From Anisodus tanguticus (lineage: Eukaryota; Streptophyta; Magnoliopsida; Solanales; Solanaceae): DNA of 64,000 nucleotides. The notes under the pieces were generated by a model that worked only from the letters and a program-made list of their open reading frames with translations, was not told the origin of the DNA and ran no database searches. The stretch spans positions 37,990,045 through 38,054,044 of the forward strand of contig CM067556.1 of assembly GCA_034509755.1 (NCBI GenBank), given 5' to 3'. The first letter of the stretch is position 1, and the number at the start of each line of letters is the position of its first letter. Shown in pieces: positions 1 through 10,469 of this stretch. A program made the position numbers and the translations under genes.

Positions 1-316
1 ATTGTCTCTCTGTTATTGTACATGCCTTACATACCAGTACATTTCATTTGTATTAACGTTCCTTTGCTGAGGGCACTGCGTTTCATGCCCGCAAGTTCAC
101 GTAGACAGGTTGATGACCCTCCTTAGTAGGCTACTCAGCTCAGCGGTGGTGTTGGTGCACTCCATTTATTTTGGAGTTGCTATTTTGTGTCGGTATGATT
201 TTGTGTACATGTTATGGGTATGGCGGGGCTCTGTCCCAACCTTATGATGTTATGACACTTTTAGAGGCTTGTAGACATATGTCCTGTGTATATAGGTTTT
301 GTATGGCCTTCTTGGC

Positions 317-373
<57 letters not shown>

Positions 374-550
374 CGTATGTCTCGTTAGGATTGCCAGCTG
401 TATAGAGTTCCTTGACTTCATTCAGATTATCCCATGGCGACCTTGACTGCCGAGACCTTCTATATATTAAGGTTATGATTTGGATATGGTACGCTCAGGC
501 CAGTAAGGTACCGGATGCCGGCCACACCCCTCTAAGGTTGGGGTGTGACA
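1..550 (+). repeat. 3' end of a Ty3/Gypsy-type LTR, truncated by the window edge
   Basis: The segment ends with GGGGTGTGACA, a typical LTR terminus. In reverse complement it matches the LTR at 15588-17602: both have a 'tatggcggggct' block, a 'tagaggcttgtagaca' block, a TA microsatellite and a final CACACCCC/AAGGTTGG block. It is therefore the same LTR family in the opposite orientation. No primer-binding site follows position 550, so it is more likely a solo LTR or a 3' LTR than a 5' LTR. Its left part is outside the window. Confidence 0.75.
320..369. repeat. (TA)n microsatellite
   Basis: About 25 TA dinucleotides inside the LTR fragment. The apparent coding frame across it (a run of Ile-Tyr) is only the repeat translated. 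Confidence 0.95.
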
Positions 551-3500
551 CTCAGGTATGATCTATAGTTTCATTTGTGCCGCAGATTGCATTATGTTGT
601 AGCAGATGCTAAGACATATCGAAACAGAATGCTAGAAACTTGGGGACTGAAATTTGGTCCAAAATGCGGAAGGAATACGCTGCATATTGCGATTTGTGTC
701 GCATAATGCATTCTTCACCGCAGATGTGTGTACAACAGACTGCTTTGTGACCCTTTGATAAAACATTCATAACATTTTGTAGTGAGGTCTGTTTTCCCTG
801 ATCCTTATATTTTTGAAAAGGTATTTCAAAGGTCTACAACTTTCATGTTTTATGTGTTTCTCAATTCACAACTTATAAGGGGGTTATGCTCGCTTGAAGT
901 GACACCTTGTGAATACTCACTTGAAAACATGGTTCGTTTGGTTTCATGATTCTATACTCTAGTTCGGAAGTACATGATATTACACATGAATCTACCATGT
1001 GACCCAATGTGATACTTCACCATATGATTAGACACAAAGAACAAGCAAACATTTAAACTCTAGCAAGCACACAAAGTTGCAGGAGACAACACATAGTTAA
1101 TTAGATTATTTTAACTTAAACTAAACAAACATATGAATATCTAGAGATGCAGAGGGTTAAAGAGTAGAAGATTACACAGAATGGTTGGTTCATAGCAGTG
1201 ATAAAGTCATGGATAATCATACAAGTGAAAAGCTACTGGAATCACAACCTAACTCATATGCATTCATAATCATCTTATCATCTCTCATAATGTTGGAGAA
1301 GGTTTAAGAGGATTTAAATAGTAAGATTTGACTATGCTTGGGACTCTGTTGACACATATGGATATACCCTTCAACAACACAACATTTCTATCACTAACTA
1401 TGTCTAGCTAGGCTAGCATATATTCTTATTGCACATACACATTTGAATGAGCACATAATTTATTTATGAATCATTCAACTATGAAAGAGAGAAGCGATGA
1501 AAATCGCCTAAGGTTTTGCTTTGAAGGTAAATACTGTGATAAGAATGAATGAAAATGGATTGCCCGTTTTAGAGTTTAGTTGGGCCAGGTCTGGTCCTTC
1601 TTGGACTGGGCTCGGCTGTAAAACAATGGGCCTTTGCCCAAATCGGGGAAAATAGTACTCTTAAGTAATTAATGGTAATTTTTTTCAAAATGTGGCCGTG
1701 ATTTAAATCATTAATTTAGCCACGGTGATTTCAATTGTAACCAAAATCATTGTGAAATAAAAAAAATGTTTTAATTGTGGCAAAAATTAGAAATCAACTT
1801 AACCTGTAATTATAACCAGTATGAAGGAAATTGAAACTAAAGTTATATTGATATAAAACTTCAGATGCAATTTATAATTAATTTAATTAATTAAACTTGT
1901 TGATTTAACGGAGGAATATTCATCAGTTAATCACTTTAAAGTTTAAACAATTAATTAAATAATTATTTTCACTATTTTGGATTTGATTTATGATAAATAT
2001 ATTTGAAAATCAAGATAATTATGTAAAACTATACAAGTGATATACAAAGATATATTGAGTGATATTTTGTAAAATGAAATGGCAAAATGACCCCGGAATC
2101 AATTTGTAAAATTATTCTGACTTAAGAGAATGATATTCCACTCTGTTAATGATTCATGAAGTACGACTAATTAAAATAAAATTTATGGAGGGAAAACATT
2201 AGGTGTCAACAGAATGCACACACAATTTATATCACGAAGATTTATAAAGTTTGGAAAAAATATAAACAATTAAGTCATCAAGTATATTTAGAAGTTACTA
2301 GTTATTGCCCACATGCTTTGGCATTCTCGACTACACAACAATTATATTTTGTTAACTATCCATATCATGACACCGGTACCCGCACAAGTGCTTGTCACCT
2401 CACGAGTACGGGACACAAATACTTCATAAGGAGTTTAGTAAGTTTCAACTTGCCTTAATTCTGAAGCTCAAATGATTACTCCACGGTCTTTCCTTTCTTC
2501 AAAGATTCCGAATGATCCCAATCTATTCAAATATGAAATCTACGTAAGCATGTGAGTTTGTAGACACCCATATTATTATATTACTATTTCAAACCCAAAA
2601 AGTCAATAAAAAAATTGATCCCTAGATCCAAAGGTCAAAACAATAATTTCATTGAAAATTTATCTTATCCATAGCTCATAGGTCATGAATCTAATAAACA
2701 ATTAAAATCTGATCTCGAATCGATGTCTGAACCAACGCTTTACTCAAAATAGTAATTCTATGGAAAAATACCAATTTCTATGACGAAGTCATGAATGGTA
2801 TCGCTAAATAATAGATGAAATTATTGGGAAATGTAAGGATTATGATTAGAAACTTACCAACAAGTCAAAACTTGAAGATTGCCTTTGAAATCTTCAAAAA
2901 CTAAGATCCAAAGCTCTCAAAATCATTTTAGGTACAATTCGTTCAAAATGGGAATTTATAATTTCTGCCCAGGTACTTCCTCTTTGTGATCGCGACCCAA
3001 GTCTCACGAATGTAGACCCTTGATTCTAGTACTTCTTATGATTGCAACCAATTCCCTCATGACCATGATGTTCCCTGACCCCAGCTCATCTTTGCAAATA
3101 CGTAATAGCTCACGCAACCACGACTCATCCGACCATCATACTTACGCGATCATGGTCCTCCTTCGCGACCGTGATGAAGAAATTTTATTGCACCAGCAAC
3201 CAAAAAATCAACAATAACCAAATCTTTGTTTTAGCACCCGACACTCATCCGGAACCTCTCATACACAAATAAAATATGTATTTCAATCATAAAATATGCT
3301 AAGAACCTGCTCGAACACTCAAAACACTGAACTATGATTGTCTTTACCCAATATTGACCATGGTCAACTCTATTCATGAACTTCACTAGAATCTCAAATG
3401 AATGTCCAAATCACACACAACCCCTTGAATCCAAACCAACTACTCGACTTGAACGGAAAAAATCTTATTCCAATTTGTTACCGCTGATGTTGACTTTGGC

Positions 3501-3684
3501 CAAATATTTCTATTTCCTTAACTTAAGAACATTCAATTTTACAACTTCTCCTGATACTTACACGATTTCCTCGAGAACCATGTGACACATCCCTGTAAGT
3601 CAAGAATACCATTTTAAAACTACAAATAGGGTATTTTGAGAAAACGGAATCCAAACGCTCAAAACGACCTAGCGGATAATACAA
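551..3684. other. AT-rich intergenic DNA, no gene recognised
   Basis: No reading frame here resembles a known protein. Around 1650-1780 there are degenerate alternating motifs (GCCGTGATTTAAAT, GCCACGGTGATTT, CATTGTGAAAT) that recall subterminal repeats of CACTA-type DNA transposons, but I found no terminal inverted repeats. Around 2980-3190 a more GC-rich stretch with repeated CGACC/GCGATC words resembles decayed LTR sequence. The 65-residue ORF at 3020-3217 has no recognisable features. Confidence 0.6.
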
Positions 3685-3980
3685 GAAAATGTGAACATTA
3701 GACTTTGGTATAGGAGACTTGGTCATGCATCTTTAGGAGATATAAAGAAACTACTAGGAATAAAACATGATGAATGTGGGAGTTTTTTGGATACTTGTAA
3801 CAATTTCCCACTTGCTAGACAAATTAGAATGCCATTTCCTGATAGGAGTACCAGAAGTAGAACTGATTTTCAGTTGTTAGATTTGTGTTTGGGGACCTTA
3901 TAAAACAACTACTCTTAATGGAAAAAGATTTTTTCTAACTATGATTGATGATTACTCATGCATGACTTGGTTGTTTATGC
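3685..3980 (+). pseudogene. Ty1/Copia gag-pre-integrase/integrase fragment
   Basis: Frames from 3691 encode the copia GAG-pre-integrase signature LWYRRLGHASLGDIKKLL, followed by a degenerate zinc-binding stretch in which a Cys of the HHCC motif seems lost. After a frame change near 3895, the start of the integrase core follows (a GKRFFLTMIDDYS-like stretch). The fragment stops abruptly near 3980, where sequence matching the gypsy LTR begins, so it is a scrap cut off by rearrangement. No LTRs can be paired with it. Confidence 0.85.
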
Positions 3981-4964
3981 TACATTACATTGCCATTGTA
4001 TTCATACACTCATGGTTCTATGATATTGATGTAAGAGTGGTATTGATATGTTGTTGGTCCAAAGTGGCCAAAAAGGTAAGGAGACTATGAGATTATGGAA
4101 ATATTGAAATGATTAAAATGATTGATAAGGCTCGACAGGTGAGTCTTGGGCTCTAGCCAAATTCGTGTGTTGATAAAACCTTGACGTATTATATACTAGG
4201 TTGATAAAGGTACCTTGGATATGCATTGCAATCATATCATACATAATTATGCCATTTCATTAATTAACTGTGATTGGACTTGTATTTGAAGTGGTTGTTG
4301 ATAATCGACTGGATTCTTGAATTGAAAGGATTATACCTGCTACTTGATACTTGAATTATTGTTGAACTGCATGAAAAACATGTAGGCTATGTGACTTACT
4401 TGGATTATTGAACTATTAGTATAGAATTACTTGGCATCAACTTGGTATTTATCTTTGATTTTTTATCTTCCGTCGTTGTCGGCCTATGATGTCTACGGGG
4501 GTACATTGTATGCGCATGCTATACTTGTTGCATTCTTTTTGGATGCAAATTCAATACCTTCCACCTCCCCAAGACCACGTGGCTGAGTTCGAGCAGTTGA
4601 CATTTAGTATTTAGGGTGAGGATGCTACCTCCACACACCATTGGATGCTTCTTCCCTTACAGTAGTTTATTCGTATTTGAGAGACATGTGCAGATTATGT
4701 ATTCAGTTTTAGCACTTGGTTTCCCATTTTAGACTTGTATCGTATTTTAGTGCTCTTATATTCACAAACCAGATCACTTGGGGGTTGTTTTGGATGTATC
4801 AGACTTATTATTTTTCTTCCGCATTTATATTATGAGACAACTTATGTCGTATTTTGTTATCTTTCGCCTTTATTGGTGTTATATCATGTGAATGATACGG
4901 AGTGGTTCACCTACTGGTGGGATTATGTAGGTGCCACCACGATTCCTAAAAAGGGGTCGTGACA
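3981..4964 (+). repeat. Partial left LTR of the 5.7-14 kb gypsy element
   Basis: This matches 12265-13301 almost collinearly, for example 'attcatacactcatg.ttctatgatattgatgt' and the terminal 'ggggtcgtga.a'. It ends with GGGGTCGTGACA, complementary to the LTR start TGTAATGACCCC seen at 10470. The first 1.8 kb of the LTR is missing and replaced by the copia scrap. No TGGTATCAGAGC-type primer-binding site follows it directly. Confidence 0.8.
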
Positions 4965-5708
4965 TTTATTCAACCAGCATAGCTAGTAATAAGTTGTTGA
5001 TATATTTCCTTATTGGATACACACTCATTTTCTGAAGGGATTTACATTATTAGTCAACCTTGTTGTAATTCATACTTAAACCACTACATTTGAAGTAAAT
5101 TCTCTTCTCTTGTCTCTTAGTTAACATCTTCTAGCAATATATTCTTCAAAATGAAACTTCTCGTTCTTTTTTAAACTGGAATCTTATCATCGTATATCTC
5201 TATAGAATTTTGGGCACCTTTAAATGTCCGCAATTACCCTTCTTACTTTCACTTCCGCTACCGCTCTGACAGTACCAATTTTGGGTAAAAGTTTTAGCCG
5301 TTTGTATCCATTTCCAGGCTTCATAGCCTATCTCTAATCCGCTTTATACTAACCCTTTTTGTCATTAGTTTCTATTTGAAATACTTTCTGAGAGTTGTGA
5401 TCACTTGCAAAATGGAATCTTCAGACCCTAGGACCATCATTTAATGTAAAATTTGTTTCGTTTTGCAGCTCATCCGGTCTCTTCACTAGACTTATAGGCT
5501 TTACATACATCATCTTTCGTCGTAACTCGACTTATCCTTTTATTTATTAATTTTGAATAACAAACTTTTGGATCTATATATTTTTGTCTCGCTTATACAC
5601 CCTACTTTTCTATTCTGAACCTCGTATATATGGGTGATCTTACTGTTGATTAGTAGTTTGGACAGAAGGTTGCTATTGTTACCCTCATAGCATTTATACG
5701 TGCATAAT
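4965..5708 (+). repeat. Segment after the left LTR, duplicated at 13302-14049
   Basis: About 740 bp that follow the LTR end at both ends of the element, from 'atttattcaa.cagcatagctag' to 'ctcatagcatttatac.t.cataat'. A shared segment beyond the LTR terminus is unexpected for a simple LTR-internal-LTR element. It implies either a longer LTR than I define or a tandem/recombinant arrangement. A reverse-strand word TGGTACTGTCAGAGC, like a primer-binding site with three extra bases, lies at 5263-5277 and again at 13600-13614. Confidence 0.6.
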
Positions 5709-6900
5709 GCCGGTCAGGCTCGTGCTAGATCTGTTTTCTCTAAGCCGATTATTGAGCCTCAAAATGATATGCTAGAGGAGGAGATGGGGCCATCCTAGGA
5801 TTAACCTGGATTTATTGCTACTCTGATTTTACAGGACACACTAGTCAGGTTATTGTGTGTTCTTGATGGTTTTTCTCAGACAAACAACGTATATCCTATT
5901 ACTCTGGGTGGTTCTTAGACCCCTGTGGGAGAGGGAAGACTTATACCCCTAAGTTTCATACTCTCAGGGTTCAGCCAGCAGTGATGTCAGCGCCTCGTAT
6001 TAATGAGGTTCATGCTCTAGAGTTTGTCCCCGGCCTTTTTGAGGGACAACTATGACCCGGAATGAGCGAAAGATTTGGGAGCACTTTTCGAACATAAAGC
6101 ATCCGATATTTTATGGACAGCCCGAGAGGATATGTATGAGTTCATCGTGAGCATCCATGAGAGGTTGCATACTTTAATTAATGTTGATTCACATGGAGTT
6201 AGTTTCGTGGTGCTTCAGCCTTTGGGGGACGCAGAACAGTGGTGGAAGGCGTATGTTGATTGCTTACTCATGGGGTTGTCTCCATTGACATGGGTTAGGT
6301 TCTATAGAGTGTTCCTTGAGAATTATGTGTCTTTGAGCTTACGTTTGGGCAAGCGTGATGAGTTTCAAAAGATTGTGCAAGGCAATTCTATAGTTGCACA
6401 GTATGAGACTCGATTTATTGCCTTATCCCATTATGCAGCACCGTTATTACCTATTGAGGCGAAGCGACTGAGATGTTTTGTTAAAGGATTGATTGTTCCA
6501 CTTCAGTTGGCTACGTTCCAGTTGGTGGCTGCTGGAGATTTTTTTTGAGACTGTAGCTGAGTATGCTAGGATGGATGAGCCCAATAAGAGGGCGGGGCGA
6601 CATGGACAATTCAATGGTTCTACTTCCAATGGTTATGGGTATTAGGGTAGATATCAGCAGTCACAGCCTAGTCAACTAATTCATGCAGCTCTTCAAATTA
6701 CTGATGGTAGGGGCTAGTCTTCGAGGGGTTCTCAGTCTAGATATTGAGACCATGGTGGTTCGAGTTCTTCTATCTCTATTCAGCAGCCTTCAACAACTAG
6801 GACTTGTTATGGTTGTGGAAAGGTTGGGCACTTCAGGAGAGATTTCCCCAGGCAGTTTTCGGATGCCTTTCGTGCACCTAGAACCCTAGCACATACATCT
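5709..6900 (+). pseudogene. Ty3/Gypsy (Tekay-like chromovirus) gag pseudogene
   Basis: The structural gag polyprotein of a gypsy retrotransposon, which would form the cytoplasmic particle. The clearest part is 6075-6548: a retrotransposon-gag domain with the block GDAEQWWKAYVD, then 'LSPLTWVRFYRVFLENY' and 'ALSHYAAPLLPIEAKRLRCFVKGL'. After a frameshift near 6545 the tail contains YGCGKVGHFRRDFP (about 6815-6860), a CCHC zinc knuckle whose last Cys has become Phe. The N-terminus at about 5709 starts abruptly where the duplicated leader ends, so the true start is missing. There are at least four stops or frameshifts; it is not functional. Confidence 0.88.
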
Positions 6901-7039
6901 AGATGTGGTAGTCAGGCTAGATAGGAAGGATCTTAGTCGGGCCATGGTAGCTATCAGTTTGGTCGTGGTGGATCTTAGTCGGAGAGAGATGGAGCTCATT
7001 CATGCTGAGGTGACTAGTAGAGTACTCAGCCTGAGGTAA

Positions 7040-7500
7040 GGATCACTAATTAATATGCAATCCTTGGTAGAGTTGAGGCTGAGGCATTGGACGCAGTCAT
7101 CACAGGTATCATCTCAATCGATCATCAGTCTACTACTGTGTTATTTGATCTGGGGTCTACATTCTCTTATGTGTTTGCCTACATTTTTGCTAAATTAGAG
7201 ATGTGGTGTGATATGCTTGATGTTCCTACTTATCTCTTAGGGTTTATCACATGTGTGTAGTTACTTTCATGGGTTACAACACTTTGGTAGACTTGGTTAT
7301 CTTAGATATGGTGGATTTGATGTTATTTTGGCTATGGATTGGCTATCACCATATCATGTGATTCTAGACTACTATTCCAAGACAGTCACATTAGCTATGC
7401 TGGGTCTTCTAAGGTTAGAGTTGATGGGCTTTCTCATCCCTGCTCCTAGAAAGGTTATTTGTTACATGCGGGATAGGAAATTAGTGGATCAGGGTTGTCT
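7040..7500 (+). pseudogene. Gypsy aspartic protease domain remnant
   Basis: The retropepsin-like domain between gag and RT. The active-site block reads LFDLGSTFSYV at about 7142-7175, where the family normally has D-x-G-S/A, so Asp and Gly are retained. The C-terminal half is at 7253-7500, with 'FDVILAMDWLSPYHVILDY' matching the usual 'DVILGMDWL' block (G to A). The frame is broken near 7258 (TAG). It continues into the RT linker. Confidence 0.85.
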
Positions 7501-8460
7501 GGCATATCTTGCTCACATTTGGTATACTAGTCCAGATACTCCTTCGCTTGAGTCAGTTCCAGTGGTTAGTAAGTTCACCAAGGTCTTTCCTTCAGACTTA
7601 CCGTGTATGCCGCCAAACAGAGACGTTGACTTTTGTATTGATCTTGAGCCGAGTACTCGGCCCATATCTATTCCTCCATACCGTATGACTCCAGCCAAAT
7701 TGAGAAAGTTGAAGGTGCAGCTTCAGGATTTATTGAGTAAGGGTTTTATTCGACCGAGTGTATCTCTATAAGGTGCTCCTATTTTGTTTGTGAAGAAAAA
7801 GAATGGCAGTATGCGTATGTGCATTGATTATAGACAGTTGAACAAGGTCACCATCAGAAACAAATATCTAATTTCGCGTATTGATGACCTATTCGATCAG
7901 CTTCAGAGTGCTTCTATGTTTTCGAAGATTGACTTGAGGTCTGGGTATTATCAGTTGAAGATTCGAGCCAATGATGTTCCCAAGATGGCTTTCTGGACTC
8001 ATTATGGGCATTATGAGTTCTTGGTGATGTTATTTGGACTCTTTTGTGATTGTGTTCATTGATGGAATCTTGATATATTCTAAGAGTAGGGAGGACCATG
8101 AGCGTCATCTATGAGTGGTTCTTGGTTTATTGAAGGAGAAGAAGCTATACTCTAAGCTCTTAAAGTGTGAGTTCTAGTTGAGTTCTGTAGCATTCTTGGG
8201 ACACGTGGTGTCCAAGGATAGGATCATGGTTGACCCCAAGAAGATAGAGGCAGTCAGGGACTGGCCTAGACTGATTTTTGGATGGATACTCAGAGTTTTA
8301 TGGGTCTATCTAGCTACTATCACTGGTTTGTCAAAGGTTTCTATTCTCTCGCTTCACATCTGATGCATTTGAATTGGAAGGAGGTGCCTTTGCAGTGGTT
8401 CGATCAGTTTGAGGAGATCTTTCAAAAGCTCAAGACTCTTTTGACCATAACTCGATTTTG
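7501..8460 (+). pseudogene. Gypsy reverse transcriptase remnant
   Basis: The RNA-dependent DNA polymerase of the element. Recognisable blocks in order: PISIPPYRMTPAKLRKLK and LLSKGFIRPS (7660-7765); a TAA at about 7769; FVKKKNGSMRMCIDYRQLNK (7787-7845); and SMFSKIDLRSGYYQLKI (7910-7965). About 20 residues are then deleted after 'LFGL' (about 8040), removing the block before the catalytic loop. The usual F/Y-x-D-D reads FIDG at about 8056-8070, so the second catalytic Asp is also lost. The connection region (LGHVVSKDRIMVDPKKIEAV) is at 8205-8265. Clearly inactive. Confidence 0.9.
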
Positions 8461-8860
8461 TCCCTTCCGGTGGAGGGGAAGGACTTTACCATGTATTGTG
8501 ATGCTTCAATGATTGGGTTGGGTTGTGTGTTGATGAAGAAGGGAAAGGTTATTTCTTATGAATCGAGGTGGTTGCTGGTTTATGAGAAGAATTACCTTGT
8601 TCATGATTTGAAGTTGGTTGCTATTGTATTTTCCTTGAAGATTTGGAGGCATTACTTGTATGACATTCATTTTGAGGTGTATATCGACCATCGCAATATT
8701 TAGCACGTGTTTAATTAGAGGGATTTGAATTATAGGCAGCATCGATGGATGGAGTTATTGAATGATTATGACATGATCATTTTATACCATTCAAGCAAGG
8801 CCAATAAGGTCGCGGGTGACTTGAGCTGAAAAGAAGTCAGCATGGAAAGTTTATTTTGTT
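8461..8860 (+). pseudogene. Gypsy RNase H domain remnant
   Basis: The domain that removes the RNA strand during reverse transcription. The stretch DFTMYCDASMIGLGCVL (8485-8540), 'YEKNYLVHDLKLVAIVFSLKIWRHYLYD' (8580-8665) and 'VYIDHRNI' (8677-8700) match the RT-associated RNase H with its DAS and 'TDHKSL'-like blocks. A TAG follows at 8701. The tail (RQHRWMELLNDYD) continues after the stop, so decay here is mostly point mutation. Confidence 0.88.
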
Positions 8861-8984
8861 TGGTTGTTTCTGAGCGTCCTTTAGCGTTAGAGGTCTAGTC
8901 TCTAGCCAACCATTTTGTGAGACTTGATATTTCGAATTCGGGTAGGATTCTGGCTTGTGTGGATGTGAGGTAATCTCTTTTGGA

Positions 8985-10110
8985 TCAGATTAGGACCCAC
9001 CAGTATAATGATGTAAAGTTGTGCAAGATCGAGATAAGGTGATGAGTGGTAAGGCCAAGGAGGTCATGATTGATAGTGAGGGTATTCTGCGGATCAAGGG
9101 TGGAGTGTGTGTTCCTCGTGTAGGAGATTTGACCAGATTGATTATGGAGGAGGCCCACAACTCTAGGTATTCGATTCATCTAGGTTTTACTAAGATGTAC
9201 TGTGACCTGAGGTAGCACTATTGGTAGGGTAGGATGAAGAGAGTCATTATTGATTTTGTGTCTCGGTGTCAGAATTGTCAGCAGGTCAAGTATGAGCACT
9301 AACGACCCAGTGGTGTGTCTTGGAGGATGCCCATTCTCAAGTGGAAGTGGGAGAGGATTGCCATGGATTTTGTTGCTGGGTTGCCTAAGACTTTGGGCAA
9401 GTTTTATGTTATTTGGGTCATTGTTGATAGATTAATCAAGTCTGTGCATTTCATTCTTGTCCAAATGACTTATAATGCAGAGAAGTTAGCTAAGATCTAC
9501 ATCCGTGAGATTGTTCGTCTTGATGGGGTTCCTATTTCTATCATCTCAGATTAGGGTACTTAGTTCACTTCGCATTTCTGGCAGACTTTACAGAAGGATA
9601 TGGGTACTCACGTGTATCTCAATATAGCATTTCACCCTTAGACCGACGGCCAGTATGAGCCGACCATTCATGTATTGGAGGACATGTTACGAGCCTGCGT
9701 GATTTATTTTGGTCGTCATTAGGACCAGTTCTTATCCTTGCCAGAGTATACGTACAACAATAACTATCACTCCAGTTTTGATATGGCACCATTTAAGGCT
9801 TTATATGGTAGGAGGAGTCAATATTTTATTGGTTAGTTTGATGCGTTCGAGGTTCGGCCTTGGGGTACCGATATATTGAGATATTCCTTAGAGAAGGTGG
9901 AGATGATTCACGATAAGCTCTTGGTAACTCAGAGCATGCATAAGGAGTATACGAATCGAAAGGTCCGAGATTTGGAGTTCATGGTTGGTGATAGAGTTCT
10001 TCTGAAGGTCTCACCTATAAAGGGTGTGATGAGGTTCAGCAAGAGAGGGAAGTTGAGTCAGAGGTATATTGGACCCTTCGAGATTCTTCATAGAGTTGGG
10101 TAGGTGGCAT
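8985..10110 (+). pseudogene. Gypsy integrase remnant with GPY/F module
   Basis: This DDE integrase inserts the cDNA. The N-terminal HHCC zinc domain lies at 9140-9290 (EEAHNSRYSIHLG ... SRCQNCQQVK), broken by two TAGs near 9213-9225. The catalytic core starts at 9345 (WERIAMDFVAGLPKT) and has 'VPISIISD' with the second Asp at about 9550. The catalytic Glu context (GQYEPTIHVLEDML) is near 9650. The C-terminal GPY/F module, 'LSQRYIGPFEILHRVG', ends near 10103. At least five nonsense changes (CAG or CGG to TAG type) are present, typical of methylated-cytosine decay. Confidence 0.9.
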
Positions 10111-10420
10111 ATGAGTTGGCTTTACCACCAGGTCTTTTAGGCGTTCATCCAGTTTTCCATATATCTATGCTGAAGAAGTATCATGCTGATGGTTCTTATA
10201 TCATTTAGTGGGACTTCGTGTTGCTTGATCAGAATTAGAAGTTTGAGGAGGAGCCTATGGCTATTTTGGACAGGCGTGTGAGAAAGTTGAGGCCAAAAGA
10301 GATAACTTCCGTGAAGATTCAGTGGAGGCATTGTCTTGTTGAGGAGGCCACTTGGGAGATTGAGTCTGATATGTGGAGCAGATATCCTGGATTTTTCACC
10401 ACTTATGGTAAGTTCCTTTT
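10111..10420 (+). pseudogene. Chromodomain at the gypsy integrase C-terminus (degenerate)
   Basis: After the GPY/F module, the frame contains 'HPVFHISMLKKY' (10145-10180), then 'EEPMAILDRRVRKLRPKEITSVKIQWRHCLVEEATWE' in pieces from about 10248 to 10365. This is the classic chromodomain layout: 'PV.ILDR..R.LR.KEI..VKVQWR...VEEATWE'. It places the element in the chromovirus branch, Tekay-like. Stops lie at 10207 and 10237. The following 'TTYGKFLLF' and an 'attcgaggatgaaca' stretch are the usual pol end just before the polypurine tract. Confidence 0.85.
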
Positions 10421-10469
10421 GTTCATTTCTCTCCATTCGAGGATGAACATTGTTTTAGTTGGTATATGA

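Noticed and set aside
171..446. 91-residue ORF with Ile-Tyr repeats
   Set aside because: It is a translation of a (TA)n microsatellite inside an LTR.
1650..1790. CACTA transposon end
   Set aside because: Subterminal-like words only; no CACTA terminus and no 3-bp duplication found.
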